A stretch of DNA of 64,000 nucleotides from Sphagnum compactum (GCA_965153455.1 OZ234503.1:11165118-11229117), one strand, 5' to 3'. Shown: positions 12,435 through 23,566, counted from the first letter of the stretch. The notes: generated by a model not told the origin, from the sequence alone. Numbers and translations: made by a program.

Positions 12435-15400
12435 TTATAAGTGGTCATCATCCACCTCAGAGGTTGTAAACACAACCTCTGGTTTCTCACCTAGAATAGA
12501 ACGGGACCGTGGCACATATGTGACAACAAGTGACCACTCCTCTGGGTTTGGGGGATAAGGAAGATAAAAACATTGTTCTACATGACTGGGAAAAGTAAAT
12601 GGCTCTGAAGTTTGCCAATGAGATGGCTGATAACTGGTGGCAGATGTCTTTAACCGTGTGTGTCCGCACTCATCCTGAACTACAGTGCAATTTGCACCAG
12701 CAAGGTTCACTTTAAACCACTTGCACTTAAACACATACTCTTCAAACTTTGAATGTGCATCATAAGATACCACCAAGATCTCTTCCAGCTTTCCATAATG
12801 TGGCACAATATCTCGAACAATATTCCTGTCATGCCGATTGCTTCTAGAGTCCTGAATGAATTGCCCTTGAACTCCACAGTCAAAGGTGCGGCCCCTCTTT
12901 TCATCCAAACTAGAAATCCTGAAATTAATATTGTGTTAGGCATTGTGAGTCAACAACTTATATGATAATAGAAACTTCATGCCCATAAAAATCATCCTAG
13001 AACATTCTAAAAAACTTGTCTGGAATGTGAAGATGAGTTAATATGCCTAATGAAATAGAAAAAATAAATACCTGAAATGTCTTCCTTGTGTCCACATTGC
13101 TGAACGTGTTGTCACAACTCTCAGTGGTCCATGAACAATGGTGCGAACATCATCTGTGATCTCTGGAAAACATGCTATACTTTCTCCTTGTGCCAACAAT
13201 TGATCCACTTCAGCCAACTTCTCTTTCATGTACTTATGAAACGTAGGAAAAATCCTTGATCTCCCACTCATACTTTTGGCATTCTCATAGAAGTTCCTCC
13301 ACTCTTCCATGACATTGCTATTATTCAACATGAATGTGGTTAGCTGAATTAACTCTGTAGGTAATAACATACGTGTTTTGATGGCACCAGTCAAACGGTC
13401 TTCCTCCTCTTCTCTTTCCTCCATCCAGACATGAGGACATGATGGATCTATAGTGGCCAAGATGTTGGTGCAATAAAACATGCTCTCTGCTGCCAAGTGT
13501 CCTGTTGCCATGCTTCCCTCCACTCGTGCATGGTTACGGACATAACCCTTTAATACTGCCATATATCTTTCAAGCCAATACATCCACCGACAATGCACAG
13601 GACCAGCAATGGCTATTTCATCCATAAGGTGAACTAGTAAATGCACTTGACAATCAAAAAATGATGGAGGGAAGGCCTTTTCCAACTTGCATACCACCTC
13701 TGCTGCTATTACCCTCATTCTTGGAATCTCCTCTACAAATAACTCCTTTGAGCATACCCATCTCAACATATATCCCAGTGACCAAAGAGCATCTTATACT
13801 TCTGCACTGGCTAAGCCTATTATTGCCACAGGCAATATGTGCTGCAGTAAACGATGATAGTCATGTGTCTTCAGATACCTTGGCCACTTGTGATCATCGT
13901 CCCTACCAAAAGCTTTTTGAAGATTAGCTCCATAACCTGCAACAAGGATCCATAAAATTATACAAAAGTATTCTAGACATCCAACAGATAACATTTTATA
14001 CTTCAAACTCTTTTTCCAGTATAAGGCATACAGATTTAAATATAAATAAAAGCAACAGAGTACTTCTAAATTCAACCCTTGCCATCAAAGTTCAAACCTA
14101 TAGGGAATCGCATCTCTCCTATGCGATTTCGAAAGTCTTTTCTTTCCTGTGTAGTAAGTGTCCATGGAGCTGATGGTCGCTGCTCAATACCTGTGTTAGG
14201 ATCAAGAGTAATCCACACATCGGGATGCCTCTCAAAATCCTCACAGGCCTCCCTAAAGTTACTGTCCTTCTCTCCATAGAGCTGTTTTATGATAGCCTTT
14301 CCCACATTTCCCTCAATGTGCATGGGGTCCAAGAGATGACGTATTTTCAACTCACCCCAGTAGGACAAGCTGTTGAGTATACCCCACCTTGTCAATCCAC
14401 TACCCTCAAACACCATAGAATCATTTGGGTCAATAACTCTATTGGCCACATCCCTCCAATATGCAAAAGTGGTAGGTTCTGGAATATCACGCTCATCACC
14501 ATAAGGCATGTCAAAAGATGAAAATAAAAGTGGGTCTGATCTCATATCATGTCCCAGTGGAAGAAACTTTGTATGGCCAAGGTAAACAATTTTGCGAAGA
14601 TGGCTTGAGTATTTAGCCATGTCCTCCAAACTTGGGCCACATGTAGAGCAGGCCTTGTAGCCTTGAGTTTGCAGCCCACTTACAAAACCAAACCCTGATT
14701 GTAGAAGAACTAAATATTAGAGCAACAAATAATCACAAAACAGAATAATAAAAAAAAATATAGAGGCATGTGCATGATTTCTTACCAGGATAATCATGCA
14801 TTGTCCACATGCAGATTGCCCTCAACTTGAATACACGTGGTATTCCTCCAGTGGTCTTCCTCCCATCATATGCCCATACTCCATCCCACAGCGTTTTGAG
14901 CTCATCGACCACTAGTGCTAAGTAGGTGTCTAGGTTTTTCACCTTACTTGGCCCTGGGATAATAAGAGAAAGCAGCAAAAATCCTTTTTTCATAGACAAC
15001 CACGGAGGAAGGTTGTAATTCATGACAACAACTGGCCAAACAGAGGTAGGTCGTCCCTTTCCTCCAAGTGAATGTGGACTAACACCATCTGATGCTAACC
15101 CCAACCTCACATGCCTAGGGTCACGCTCAAACTCTGGCCATGTTGACTCCACATGCTTGTGAGTAGGAGAGTCAACCGGTAACCTCATAACACCAGGCTC
15201 TGATCGATGTTTCTTATGCCAAACCATTAACTCGGCCAAGTCTGTACATCGATACATGTGCAGCAAGCGAGGAATAATGGGAAACCACCTTACTGATTTC
15301 CTGGGCACCTTCTTTGTAAGCATGTGAGGATCATATCGAGCCTCTTCACATGTACTGCACTCCGTTAAATGGGCATTGTTCCCATGAAATAACATACAGT

Positions 15401-15942
15401 CATTAACACATGCATGGACAATTTGATACTCCATGCCTATGGAGGATAAGATCTTTTTAGCCTCCTTCCAAGATCCTGGCAAAACATTTTCCTTAGGCAG
15501 CAAGAGGCTATGACAATACTGGAAAATGTCTAACAACATAGTATTGCTTGCCTTGTGTTTTGCTTGGATGTTTAACAACCCCAGTATGGCTGCTAAACGG
15601 CTTAACCTTGCACCTTGAAAAATAGGTGTTTGAGCATGTGCCTCCGCCTCTTGCCACTGTCGTTGTCCCTGGGCAGTATGTTGATGACGTGGATCATCTG
15701 CATTGGCTCCTTCATCATGTGGGTTGCCAAACATATCATCAACTATGTCAAGTCCAAACCAGTCAACCATGAAGTCATCCATCGCTTGTTCTTGGTTTGC
15801 AGGCAGTGGTGCTTCCTGAACTGGTTGAGACACCTTCATCATGAGCAGACAAGTCATTTGATGAAGAATGAGTTGATGAAGAGTCTGATTTGTGTGGCAT
15901 GCCCATTTCCCGATATGTTGCTCTCAACCTCCGTGGCAGCAT
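12435..15942 (-). pseudogene. CACTA TNP2-type transposase, nearly intact
   Basis: This would be the DDE-type transposase that cuts and joins the element ends. A likely gene model on the minus strand has four exons: 15942-14786, 14694-14077, 13936-13072 and 12918-12435, about 1,040 codons. Exon 1 has the Cys pair in HLTECSTCEEARYD and the TNP2 signatures VRLGLASDGVSP, NLPPWLSMKKGFLLLSL and LWDGVWAYD. Exon 2 has IRHLLDPMHIEGNV, the conserved Asp-Met-His block. Exon 3 carries a DUF4218-like region (AFPPSFFDCQVHLLVHLMDE, GPVHCRWMYWLERYM) and exon 4 a DUF4216-like region. Introns start GT and end AG, and phases fit. Two lesions are visible: a TAA at 13794-13796 and a frame change near 15820-15860 in the Ser-rich N-terminus. 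The start at 15942 (MLPRRLRATYREMG) is the best ATG in the upstream frame. Confidence 0.9.
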
Positions 15943-16109
15943 GTCTTCAGAAGGCCGAATATTCTATGCAATACCAAATCCAGAAGATCTTAACTATATA
16001 CCAAGCATAGTTGCATATTACATTATAAATAAAAAATGCCAAAATGCATGTATATAGATATGGTATGTTATGTCTTAAACAAAGTACATAGTTCAGAAAT
16101 GGTGGAATC

Positions 16110-17257
16110 CTAATTCCACTCATAGTGTGTAAACAACTCATCTCCTGATCTGATGGTCCTAGTAGCTATAACCAGGCAATGGTCTTCATGATAAGTTTGG
16201 CCATATGGTGCTGGAGGAGGTCCCTCAACAAAAACCCATTCACAATTAGCCCTACGCTTAGGCTGAATCCCCACTGTACTGTTGATGAAACCAGCAATGT
16301 TTCCAGAACGTATGGGGTCTCCATCTATCACCCTCCCATCACTATGCCTCCTAGTGCTACCAGCAAATGTGTCCATCTTAAGAGCAAAGGTCTTCCACTC
16401 AGGATGTTGTGTGAGGATCATGTTCCAATGTTTTCTCTTATAGATAGGCCCACCATAAGGGAACAAAGTAGGACCCTCTCTACGACAACTAGCTTAATCC
16501 TCTACAATGATGTCCTCACAAGCATATACTGCATAGCCATGCCTCTCTCCAAGTGTAGAGGTCTTAACAATCCATCATCTACCCCAAACCACAACCTCCT
16601 CATCATAGGGCAAATTATCAAGCAACCCAAGAACTGCAGGGTTCCATGACTGGATAATATTGGCACATTTGCCAGTGAACTCACACATACCCCATCTGCC
16701 TTCAACAATAGTCCTAGCATGACCCTCACTTGGACGTTGTGCTTTGGATCGCTGCCTAATGGAGGGCACACGTGGCCTTTCCTCATGATGTGACTTACTG
16801 GCCTCATGAGAGGTACCAATCCCTACAGCAAATGCATGCGAAAGTGCATTTCCTATGGCAGCTAAAACCCCTTATGATAGAACATAGGGTGGTGGTGTCA
16901 TACGGGAACCCTATTACATTCAAAAAACCACAACAAACCATGGAAGTGAAAATAGTTTCAAAGAGGATTTCATGAAAAATAACATGTATCAAAGAGGAAA
17001 AATGACAATGGTAAAATGACACTTACCACATGAGATGAAGAAGCTCCTAGGGTAAGACCACGATGACGCCCAAATCGCTGAATGTGTTGAGCACAAACAT
17101 ATGACTTTTGTGAAATCTGACCAACACACTTGGTGCATTGGCAAAGTTGCCGAGGTGGACCACGAGGAGAATGAGACACCTCTGCCTGCGTATGAGCTGA
17201 TGTGTCTTCATTTGAGGAGGATGAATCACTAGTGGAGACAACGGAGGAGGAAGACAT
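16110..17257 (-). pseudogene. SET-domain protein gene inside the CACTA element
   Basis: The model has two exons (17257-17027 and 16910-16110), GT-AG, phase 0, 344 codons with the stop. Exon 1 is Ser-rich and holds a Cys/His cluster (LCQCTKCVGQ, VCAQHIQRFGRH). Exon 2 ends in a SET-like domain: RHGYAVYACEDI, LFPYGGPIYKRKHWN, GNIAGFINST, RRANCEW and IATRTIRSGDELFTHYEWN, in the order of SET lysine methyltransferases. The His of the usual NHS motif is Ser; the C-terminal Tyr is kept. Three in-frame stops break exon 2 (after YVLS, VVVWGR and DIIVED). It lies 167 bp upstream of the transposase on the same strand, so one transcription unit is possible. SET proteins methylate lysines, usually on histones; a role in the transposon is inference. 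The domain call rests on motif order, not on a search. Confidence 0.7.
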
Positions 17258-17915
17258 ATCATCTGTCACATTAATAAGGCACAAACGTAAGGCAAAGACC
17301 AGATTAGACTTTCAAAAATCATGTGATACAACAATATAAACCCTTGACTACTCTGAAATTGAGACTACCTAAACAAAAAAGAAATGCATACCTGCATCCA
17401 ATGTGGGCTCAACAATGCCTATAGGACTGGTTGCCCGAAACCCTTTGGCATATGCAAAAAAAACAACAAAATGTTAAAACCTGAATAAATTAAAACTTTG
17501 CAAACCCATTGCGAACCCCCACCATCGCATCCCTCTTGGCATCTGCATACGTTACTTAAACCAAAGCCCTAAACCCTTTAACTTCCTCCTACATTAGCGA
17601 AGCCCCAGACTTCGCAACTCTCTAACTTTGCGAAACTAACAACATTGCACGGCCTTCGGAAATGCGTCCGTTAGTCATTTTTGAAACCCAAACTCCTTTG
17701 CGATAAATAGCGTATCGCAAGTTGCGATGCGGATTACATCGCAAGACCTGAATTGCTGAAAGTCCTTAAGCTGGAACGGAATCCCTTGAAGGTGTAGTGT
17801 AATCTTTCTGGGGGTCTAGACTAGAGTAGGACGACGAGTGAATTTGAATTCATTCTCGGCATTACTCGAGAAGTGTCAAAGGAAAGCTTGGGCAGAGAGG
17901 AGGTTGCGGATTGCA
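17258..17915. promoter_or_regulatory. Divergent promoter region with TTGCGA palindromes
   Basis: This gap lies between the minus-strand SET/transposase genes and the plus-strand accessory gene. From about 17510 to 17750 it carries motifs of the same kind as the element's end: CATTGCGAAC, CATCGCATC, TTAGCGAAGC, ACTTCGCAAC, TTTGCGATAAA and the palindrome ATCGCAAGTTGCGAT (17714-17728), identical to one at 12091-12105. If the element's own DNA-binding protein binds these motifs, it would control both directions of transcription. No clear TATA box stands out. Confidence 0.5.
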
Positions 17916-19680
17916 ATGGCTGGGACTGGTGGAGGGGGTTCTGGGTCTAGAGGAGATGACAACAATGAGGAAAGGTTGAGGAAGATGGTTGCTGATCACT
18001 TGAGAGCTTCAGAGCTGTTTGCAATCGATACTAGGACACCTGAAGGGCTGGCATCCTTGACAGCCATCTTAGGTCAAGCATTGCAAGCAGGGCTGACTGC
18101 TGGGGAAGCACAAAGAGAGGAGGAGGCAAGGAAGGCTGCAGAAGCCAAGGCAATAGAGAAGAAGAGAAAGAGAGATGAGGGAGCAACAATAAGAGCTCTC
18201 TCACCTAGAACTCTCGAGAAGAAAAGGAGGAAGGATGAGAGGGATGCCATCAGAAAGGAGAAGCTCGACCTGAAGAAGAAGGAGGAGGAGAGGAAGAAAC
18301 TCCCTCTGATAACATTGGCAAAGGAGGGAATTCCAACCGAGCTGGCATACACTGGGGCCAAGAGCACCATTAGGCACATTGTCTCCACCAACTTTGCACG
18401 AGGAGTTGAGTGGGGCACTCTCTCAAAGGCAGAGCAGAAGAGAGTGATAAATCAGGTCAAGGGAGCATTTCGAAATGGAGGAGAGCTTGATTCACAGTGG
18501 ATTGCAGACAAGATTTCCAATTCAATGTCTCAAGCAAGATACCATGATAGGATGAAGATTCGTGCTCACCTGAGAGACCTGAATGTGTATAGGAACTTGG
18601 AGAGGCCGCTTCAGTTCTCAGAAGACATCTGGAATGCCTTCTACCAATCTGAGGTGCAGCTGAAAGCAGCAAGGCAGCTGAAGGAGATCACAGAGCAGCT
18701 AGCCAAGGCTTCGAAGGCAAGAGAGTTTGGGAGGTCTGACTGTGACCTGAAGGCACTGGAGCTGAAGCTTGCTGAATGCCAATCAGTGGTGGACGATGTT
18801 GGTGATCCACCATTGAAGTTCCTCAAGGCTGCAGAGCGAGTGAAACTGGTTCCACCCACCACCCACAGGCTAGGGCAAGGTGGCATTCCCGGCCTCAAAG
18901 CAGCATTTGTAAGTACCATCCCTCTCCTCCATTTCTTTCCTGCAAAGATTCGAATAAAGTTGAGTTTCTGTGGAGTTAAATAGGACTGTTTGCGATACCT
19001 TTGCGATGCGAATTGCATCGCAAATATAGGTCAAATGGCGTTTGTTTCGCAAAGATACGATGGGATTTGTTTCGCAAACTGCTTCGCAAGTTTCAGTATG
19101 CGAAGGTCTGCGCTTCGCAAAAGTGGTCGGAGACTTGAATAGATTCTTTATGCGTTTTTATTGACCTGTTGTATTATGGGGATAGTACAAGAGGTACAAA
19201 AGGAAGATCACAGCTGCAAAAATGACAATGGGCCAGGAGCATGGCAAGGAGCATCTTTTTGAACATGTTGATGCACTATTGGTGAGTGGGTTTGGTTGGG
19301 ATTCAATTTCTGTTTGTGTTGAGATTGTTTTCATTTGAATCAAGATTTTCATTTATGGTGTTGACTAAGCTTTGCATGTTGAAATGCAGGCATCTGAGGG
19401 TGAGAGTGAGAGCTCCCAGGGCAGTAGTGATGAGGAGGAGAAAGGCGCTAGCACTGCTCCCAGTGCTACCACTAATAGTGGACCCAGTTCATTTGCTAGT
19501 CGAAATGCAGGTTCTGCAGGGGGCAAAGATAAAGAGGATAGGGAGGAGGAGGAGGACGAGGAGGAGGGGCAGGGGGACGATGAAGAGAGGGAGGAGGATG
19601 AGCAGCCTCCCCCTCCACCAGAGAACACTAGGAAGAAAGATTCAAGGAAGAAATCCAAGAGGGGAAGGAAGTTTAGATAG
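17916..19680 (+). CDS. CACTA accessory protein, coiled-coil with acidic tail
   Basis: The spliced gene has three exons, 17916-18908, 19186-19281 and 19390-19680, giving 459 residues. Both introns are GT-AG and phase 0, and no stop interrupts the frame. The ATG at 17916 (MAGTGGGGSGSR) is the first in frame; the frame stays open 78 bases further upstream. Residues of roughly 70-140 are a Lys/Glu/Arg-rich helix, likely coiled coil with nuclear signals (KKRKRDE, KKRRKDERD). A central region contains RGVEWGTLSKAEQKRVINQV and ARYHDRMKIRAHLRDL. The last exon is Ser- and Glu-rich, then PPPPP, then a basic end (KKSKRGRKFR). I recognise no named domain. By position it matches the second gene of CACTA elements (TNPA-like, binding subterminal repeats), but this is inferred from context. 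It is the only intact multi-exon gene of the window. Confidence 0.7.
18981..19120 (+). repeat. Subterminal-type motifs inside intron 1 of the accessory gene
   Basis: Intron 1 (18909-19185) carries at least eight TTGCGA/TCGCAA-type motifs, including the palindrome TTTGCGATGC-gaatt-GCATCGCAAA at 19000-19024. They are the same motif as at the element ends. Their place in an intron suggests a regulatory or splicing role, or a former element end that became an intron. Confidence 0.65.
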
Positions 19681-19696
19681 ACAGCTAGTGTGTTAG

Positions 19697-19876
19697 ATAC
19701 CCAAGGGTTGCAAACCCTTTTACATTGTAAATTTTGAAATTTTGATATAGATATTTTTTTTTGCCTTCCAAAGTGACTCCAAATGAATATAAACCCTGCT
19801 TCCAAAATAAGAATACAGTGCCATGCTCTTGCGATACACAGTGGATCTCAAAACCATTTGCGAGTCATAATTCTTC
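19697..19876 (+). repeat. 180-bp duplicated block, left copy
   Basis: This block follows the stop codon of the accessory gene and matches 44421-44600 almost perfectly, with only a few differences by eye. It contains two TTGCGA motifs (CTCTTGCGATACACAG, CATTTGCGAGTC). It ends abruptly at ATTCTTC where a foreign CACTA end begins. Confidence 0.9.
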
Positions 19877-20110
19877 CACTACTAGAAATTCTGTCATATG
19901 CAACCACCATGTTTGCAACTGGGATGCAACTGCCGGTCGCATGCAACTATCTTTGGTTTTTTATGCAACTACAATGGATTTTTGCCCCCTTTTTGGGTGT
20001 GTATGCAACTATGGTGCAACTATGATCACCTTCATCCCAACCTTTGGATGATTTTTGTGATATATCATCGTATATATTTGATATGCATATACTCATAGTT
20101 GCATGTGTAA
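19877..20110 (+). mobile_element. Left end of a second, different CACTA family
   Basis: The sequence CACTACTAGAAATTCTG is a classic plant CACTA terminus. Next come seven or so subterminal motifs of the form ATGCAACT (at about 19898-20025), plus the inverse AGTTGCAT near 20097. The motif differs from the TTGCGA type of the surrounding element, so this is another family. The base triplet before it is TTC. I could not find its matching right end in the window, so it may be truncated or rearranged. Confidence 0.65.
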
Positions 20111-20954
20111 CCAAAATATGCCAACTATGGTCTTTTGGTAAGCTAGGTACACATTTTTTGTAGGCATGTCTAGGATTAGGGCTGCCTACAAATGACAATC
20201 CCATTGATAAGGTTTAGGATATAGGTGAAAAATAACTTAATTTATTTTGCCACACCTAGAATAGTGTATCTATCTCCAACTTTTAGTAGCTTGCTCCACA
20301 AACATTTAGAAGACAATTGACAATTGAAGATATCAATTTTACTTACAATAGTTTATCACTTGATGAAGCAAAACAATGTATATGTGTATTCAACAAGAAG
20401 GTCCAATTAATCCCCTCAAGATTACAATATGTGGGTTTGACATGTGGAAATAATCTATTTTATTCCAACAATTATCCAGTACAAGTGAGGGTCTCATGGC
20501 ACATATACACCTTATAGTCCATGTAATGCATGAGTTGGTTCCAAAGTTAGCCCTGATAGTCCTGATGGGTAGACATGTGAATAAAGCACACATCAGAAAC
20601 CAGACATGAAAATACATGCTATTGTCCCCCTTAACAACCATAACCAGACAATATGCAAACCCTGGAAAGGGTTACAAGTGGTGGTATATTCATAATGCCA
20701 ATCAAATATATACCTGAAAAACACGTTACTTGCAAGTGGCAAATTCCACTGTTTCAGCCATAACAAGCACAAGTGGATAGAAAGAAAGAACACCATTGTG
20801 AGAGAAGTCAGAGTGTCTTAGAACAAAATGTCGCTTTCGAACAACACCATCACCATACATCTTACCCAAAGAATATCTCAGAATAAGAAGCTCTATCTGA
20901 ACCCCAACTTCACTCAATACATATATACCTGAAAAACACGTTATATATATATTA
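20111..20954. other. Sequence without a recognised gene
   Basis: Several short minus-strand frames here have no recognisable domain. The phrase ATATACCTGAAAAACACGTTA occurs twice, near 20708 and 20926, about 218 bp apart, hinting at an old duplication. It is probably interior DNA of the second CACTA element. Confidence 0.4.
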
Positions 20955-20992
20955 TCTTCTACTAGTTTGAACCCCGTGCTTAATGCACAGGT
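20955..20992 (+). mobile_element. Possible Helitron 5' end
   Basis: After an A comes TCTTCTACTAGTTTGAAC, then CCCCGTGC-ttaat-GCACAGG. Plant Helitrons start with TC, commonly TCTCTACTA, and many follow this with a GC-rich CCCGTGC/GCACGGG hairpin. They insert between A and T, which fits here. I found no convincing 3' end (hairpin plus CTRR), so the call is tentative. Confidence 0.35.
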
Positions 20993-21780
20993 GTGTTATT
21001 TCAACAATGTTTGGTTCATGTTTTAGTTTTTTTTTTAAACTTTTATCTTTTTTATTTTTTATTTTTATGTGTTTTCTGTTTTTATTATTATTTTGTAAAA
21101 TAAAAATAAAGTGTTTCTTTTTCACTTTTGTATTTTTGTTTATTTGGATGCAAGTTTGAAGTTTGGAAAAAGAAGACACACCTCATTCTTTTTCAAGTAG
21201 GGTTTTTTTTCATTATTATAAGTTTTATTTTTTCTTATTTCCTACTCTTTATTTGGTTTCTTCTTTTTTGTAATTTAAAAAAAAAATGATTTTACTGTAT
21301 TTCCCTTTCCTTGTTCATTTGTTTCCATTCCTTTTTTTTATAGTTTTTGTGTTTTACTTTTTTGTTTATGTTTGTTTCATGTTTTAATTTTTTCTATTCT
21401 TATTTTGCCTATCTTCATTTTAAAAAAAATTTATGTGTTTATTTATTTATTTAGTTTCTTTTTGCTTTTCCAAAAAATATTCTAGTTTTTCTAATATGTT
21501 TTATGATAAAAATAATTTTTTGTTTGATTAGATGCAGGTTTGAAGTTTGGAAAAAGAAGACAAACCTCATTTTTTTTTCAAGTATGGTTTTTTTTCTCTT
21601 TCTTTTGCTCTCTGTTTTGTTTCTTATTTTTTGTCATCTATTTTTTAATTTTCTTTTAAGATTATTTTACTGTATTTCCCTTTTTTGTTTCATGTTTAAG
21701 TGTTTACAAAAAATTCTAATTGTTAAAGTGTTTTTCTGTTTTTTTTTTTTCTAGTTTTTTTCCTTTTAAAAATATATATT
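20993..21780. repeat. T-rich tract with an internal diverged duplication
   Basis: Nearly 800 bp of T-rich DNA. A block containing GTTTGAAGTTTGGAAAAAGA and CAAGTA-GGGTTTTTTTT occurs near 21150-21210 and again near 21536-21595, and TACTGTATTTCCCTTT occurs in both halves (near 21294 and 21669), so the region looks like two diverged copies of about 390 bp and 250 bp. No gene. Confidence 0.6.
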
Positions 21781-22736
21781 TGTTCTGTTTGGATGGATGA
21801 CGGGACGGAGAGCATAGTATTCCATCAAGCATGCCCACTCGCTCGCTCGCGTCTTTCTATCTCGTGCGTAGGACGTTCGTAACAACAACAGCAACAAGTC
21901 GTGCCTCTAGTCCTCAGACTCTCTCTTCTGTGAAAGCTAAAAAACAACTTGACTTGTAACCAAAGCTCCTACCTCTCTCAGCAATCTCTCTCAACCAGAT
22001 CGTTGACGTTGCAGCAACTAGGTAGTGTTGCTGCAGCTGCCGGAAGCCTTCCAGTAATATTATGCTGCTGCTGCCGTCACCTAGCTTCTTCTGCAATCTC
22101 CTCATGCCCTTAGCAGCAGCTCTTCTGGATGCGGGAGTGTTGCTTGCCGCGTGCAGCAGCACATGAGGTCGGTGGAATATGATCTAGAATACATGCACCA
22201 CCTTCTTGCCTGTCTTCTGTTTTTTCTTTCCTGGAAAAAAAAGTTTCCAGTATAGACGCGGTCCTGGCGCAAATTCGCAGATTGGGCCAGCCCTTGGAGA
22301 GAGAGAGAGGGAGAGAGAGCGAATGTGTGTGTGTGTGTGTGGGGAAGAAGTAGAGATAGACGTTAGAGGGAGTGCATAAGAGGAGTTTGAGGAGCACCCC
22401 TGCAACAAGTTTTTTGCTCAGAAACGAAGTGCATTATCTTCAGGCACCAGATAACCCTATTTTTTCTTCGGTTACCATACGGCAGCGAAACATTTAATTC
22501 ATCCTCCATCTCAACAAAGCTTTGTTACAATTAATACTTATAAATTAAAAGGATATGTGATATATTAAACTTTGTGCAAGTGTGAAACTTTAGTACAGTT
22601 TACCAAAAATGTCCCAAGATATTTACTAATTAAAATTAACCACGACTCGACACGATCACATATTTTAAATATGCCATACGCCATTGCCATAATGATCCTT
22701 TGGGCAAAACAACCCTAGCTATTGGTAGGTCGTCGT
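21781..22736. other. Mixed sequence with GA and GT microsatellites
   Basis: The first part is GC-richer and holds runs of CTGCTGC-type triplets. A (GA)n tract (about 22296-22318) is followed by a (GT)n tract (about 22326-22342). Minus-strand frames here are Ser/Leu- or Ala-rich and follow from composition. This may be an eroded 5' region of a gene, but nothing is recognisable. Confidence 0.45.
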
Positions 22737-23566
22737 AAAAAATAATTCTTGATTTATTTTGTGATACGGCTTAAGTCGTTCCATACAAATTCATATTAAA
22801 TACCTCTTTGATGGTAAAGATTTTCAATTTGACAAGTATATTTTATCCATTTTCTCCAAGCTATTTTTTAATTTCCCAAGGAGAAAAGTTCGTCCACCCT
22901 GAACCCTAAAACGAGATTTGTGGCTGGTGCACTGGTGGGTGTTGGGTCATTCAAGCCCACGAAAAAAAAGGGGAAATTTTATATGGCGGGAACTTTTTTT
23001 CTCGTTTAATCAAGCAATGAACATCCTTGGTGGGCGGGAGTCCTACAATACTCTTGCTTTAAAAAAATGCAAATGATTACGATCCTAAAACAAAATACGT
23101 CCTTACATAGCATTAAATATTTATACCCTATTAAATGTATTCACAAAACATGAATAGACAAAAAAAAATCCTTGGGTGGTCCACATGTATATCCTAAACA
23201 TTTGAGGGGTCCAATAAAGCAAACTATAAAAAATAATTCTTGATTAATTTTGTGATACAGCTTAAGTTGTTCCATACAAATCCATATTAAATACCTCTTT
23301 GATGGTAAAGACTTTCAATTTAATAAGTATGTTTTATGCATTTTCTCCGAGCTATTCTTTAATTTCCCTGGGAGAAAAGTTTGTCCACCTCGAACCCTAA
23401 AATGAGATTTGTCGTTGGTGCACCAACGGGTGTTGGGTCATTAAAGCCCAGGAAAAAAAAAGGGTAAATTTTATATGGCACAAATTTTTTTTCCTGTTTA
23501 ATCAAGCAATGAACATCCTTGGTGGGCAGGAGTCCTACAATACTCCTGCTCTAAAAAAATGGAAAT
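22737..23566. repeat. Pair of 340-bp direct repeats
   Basis: Two copies (22737-23075 and 23227-23566) share blocks such as CAAGCAATGAACATCCTTGG and TTGATGGTAAAGA, with scattered differences, and are separated by 151 bp. The layout resembles a terminal-repeat retrotransposon in miniature, but I see no primer site or polypurine tract, so simple duplication is equally possible. A third fragment of the same repeat lies at 26459-26500. Confidence 0.7.

Noticed and set aside
18074-19018. Minus-strand Ser-rich and Leu-rich frames over the accessory gene
   Set aside because: They are the antisense shadow of a Glu/Lys-rich coding sequence that has proper splice sites on the plus strand.
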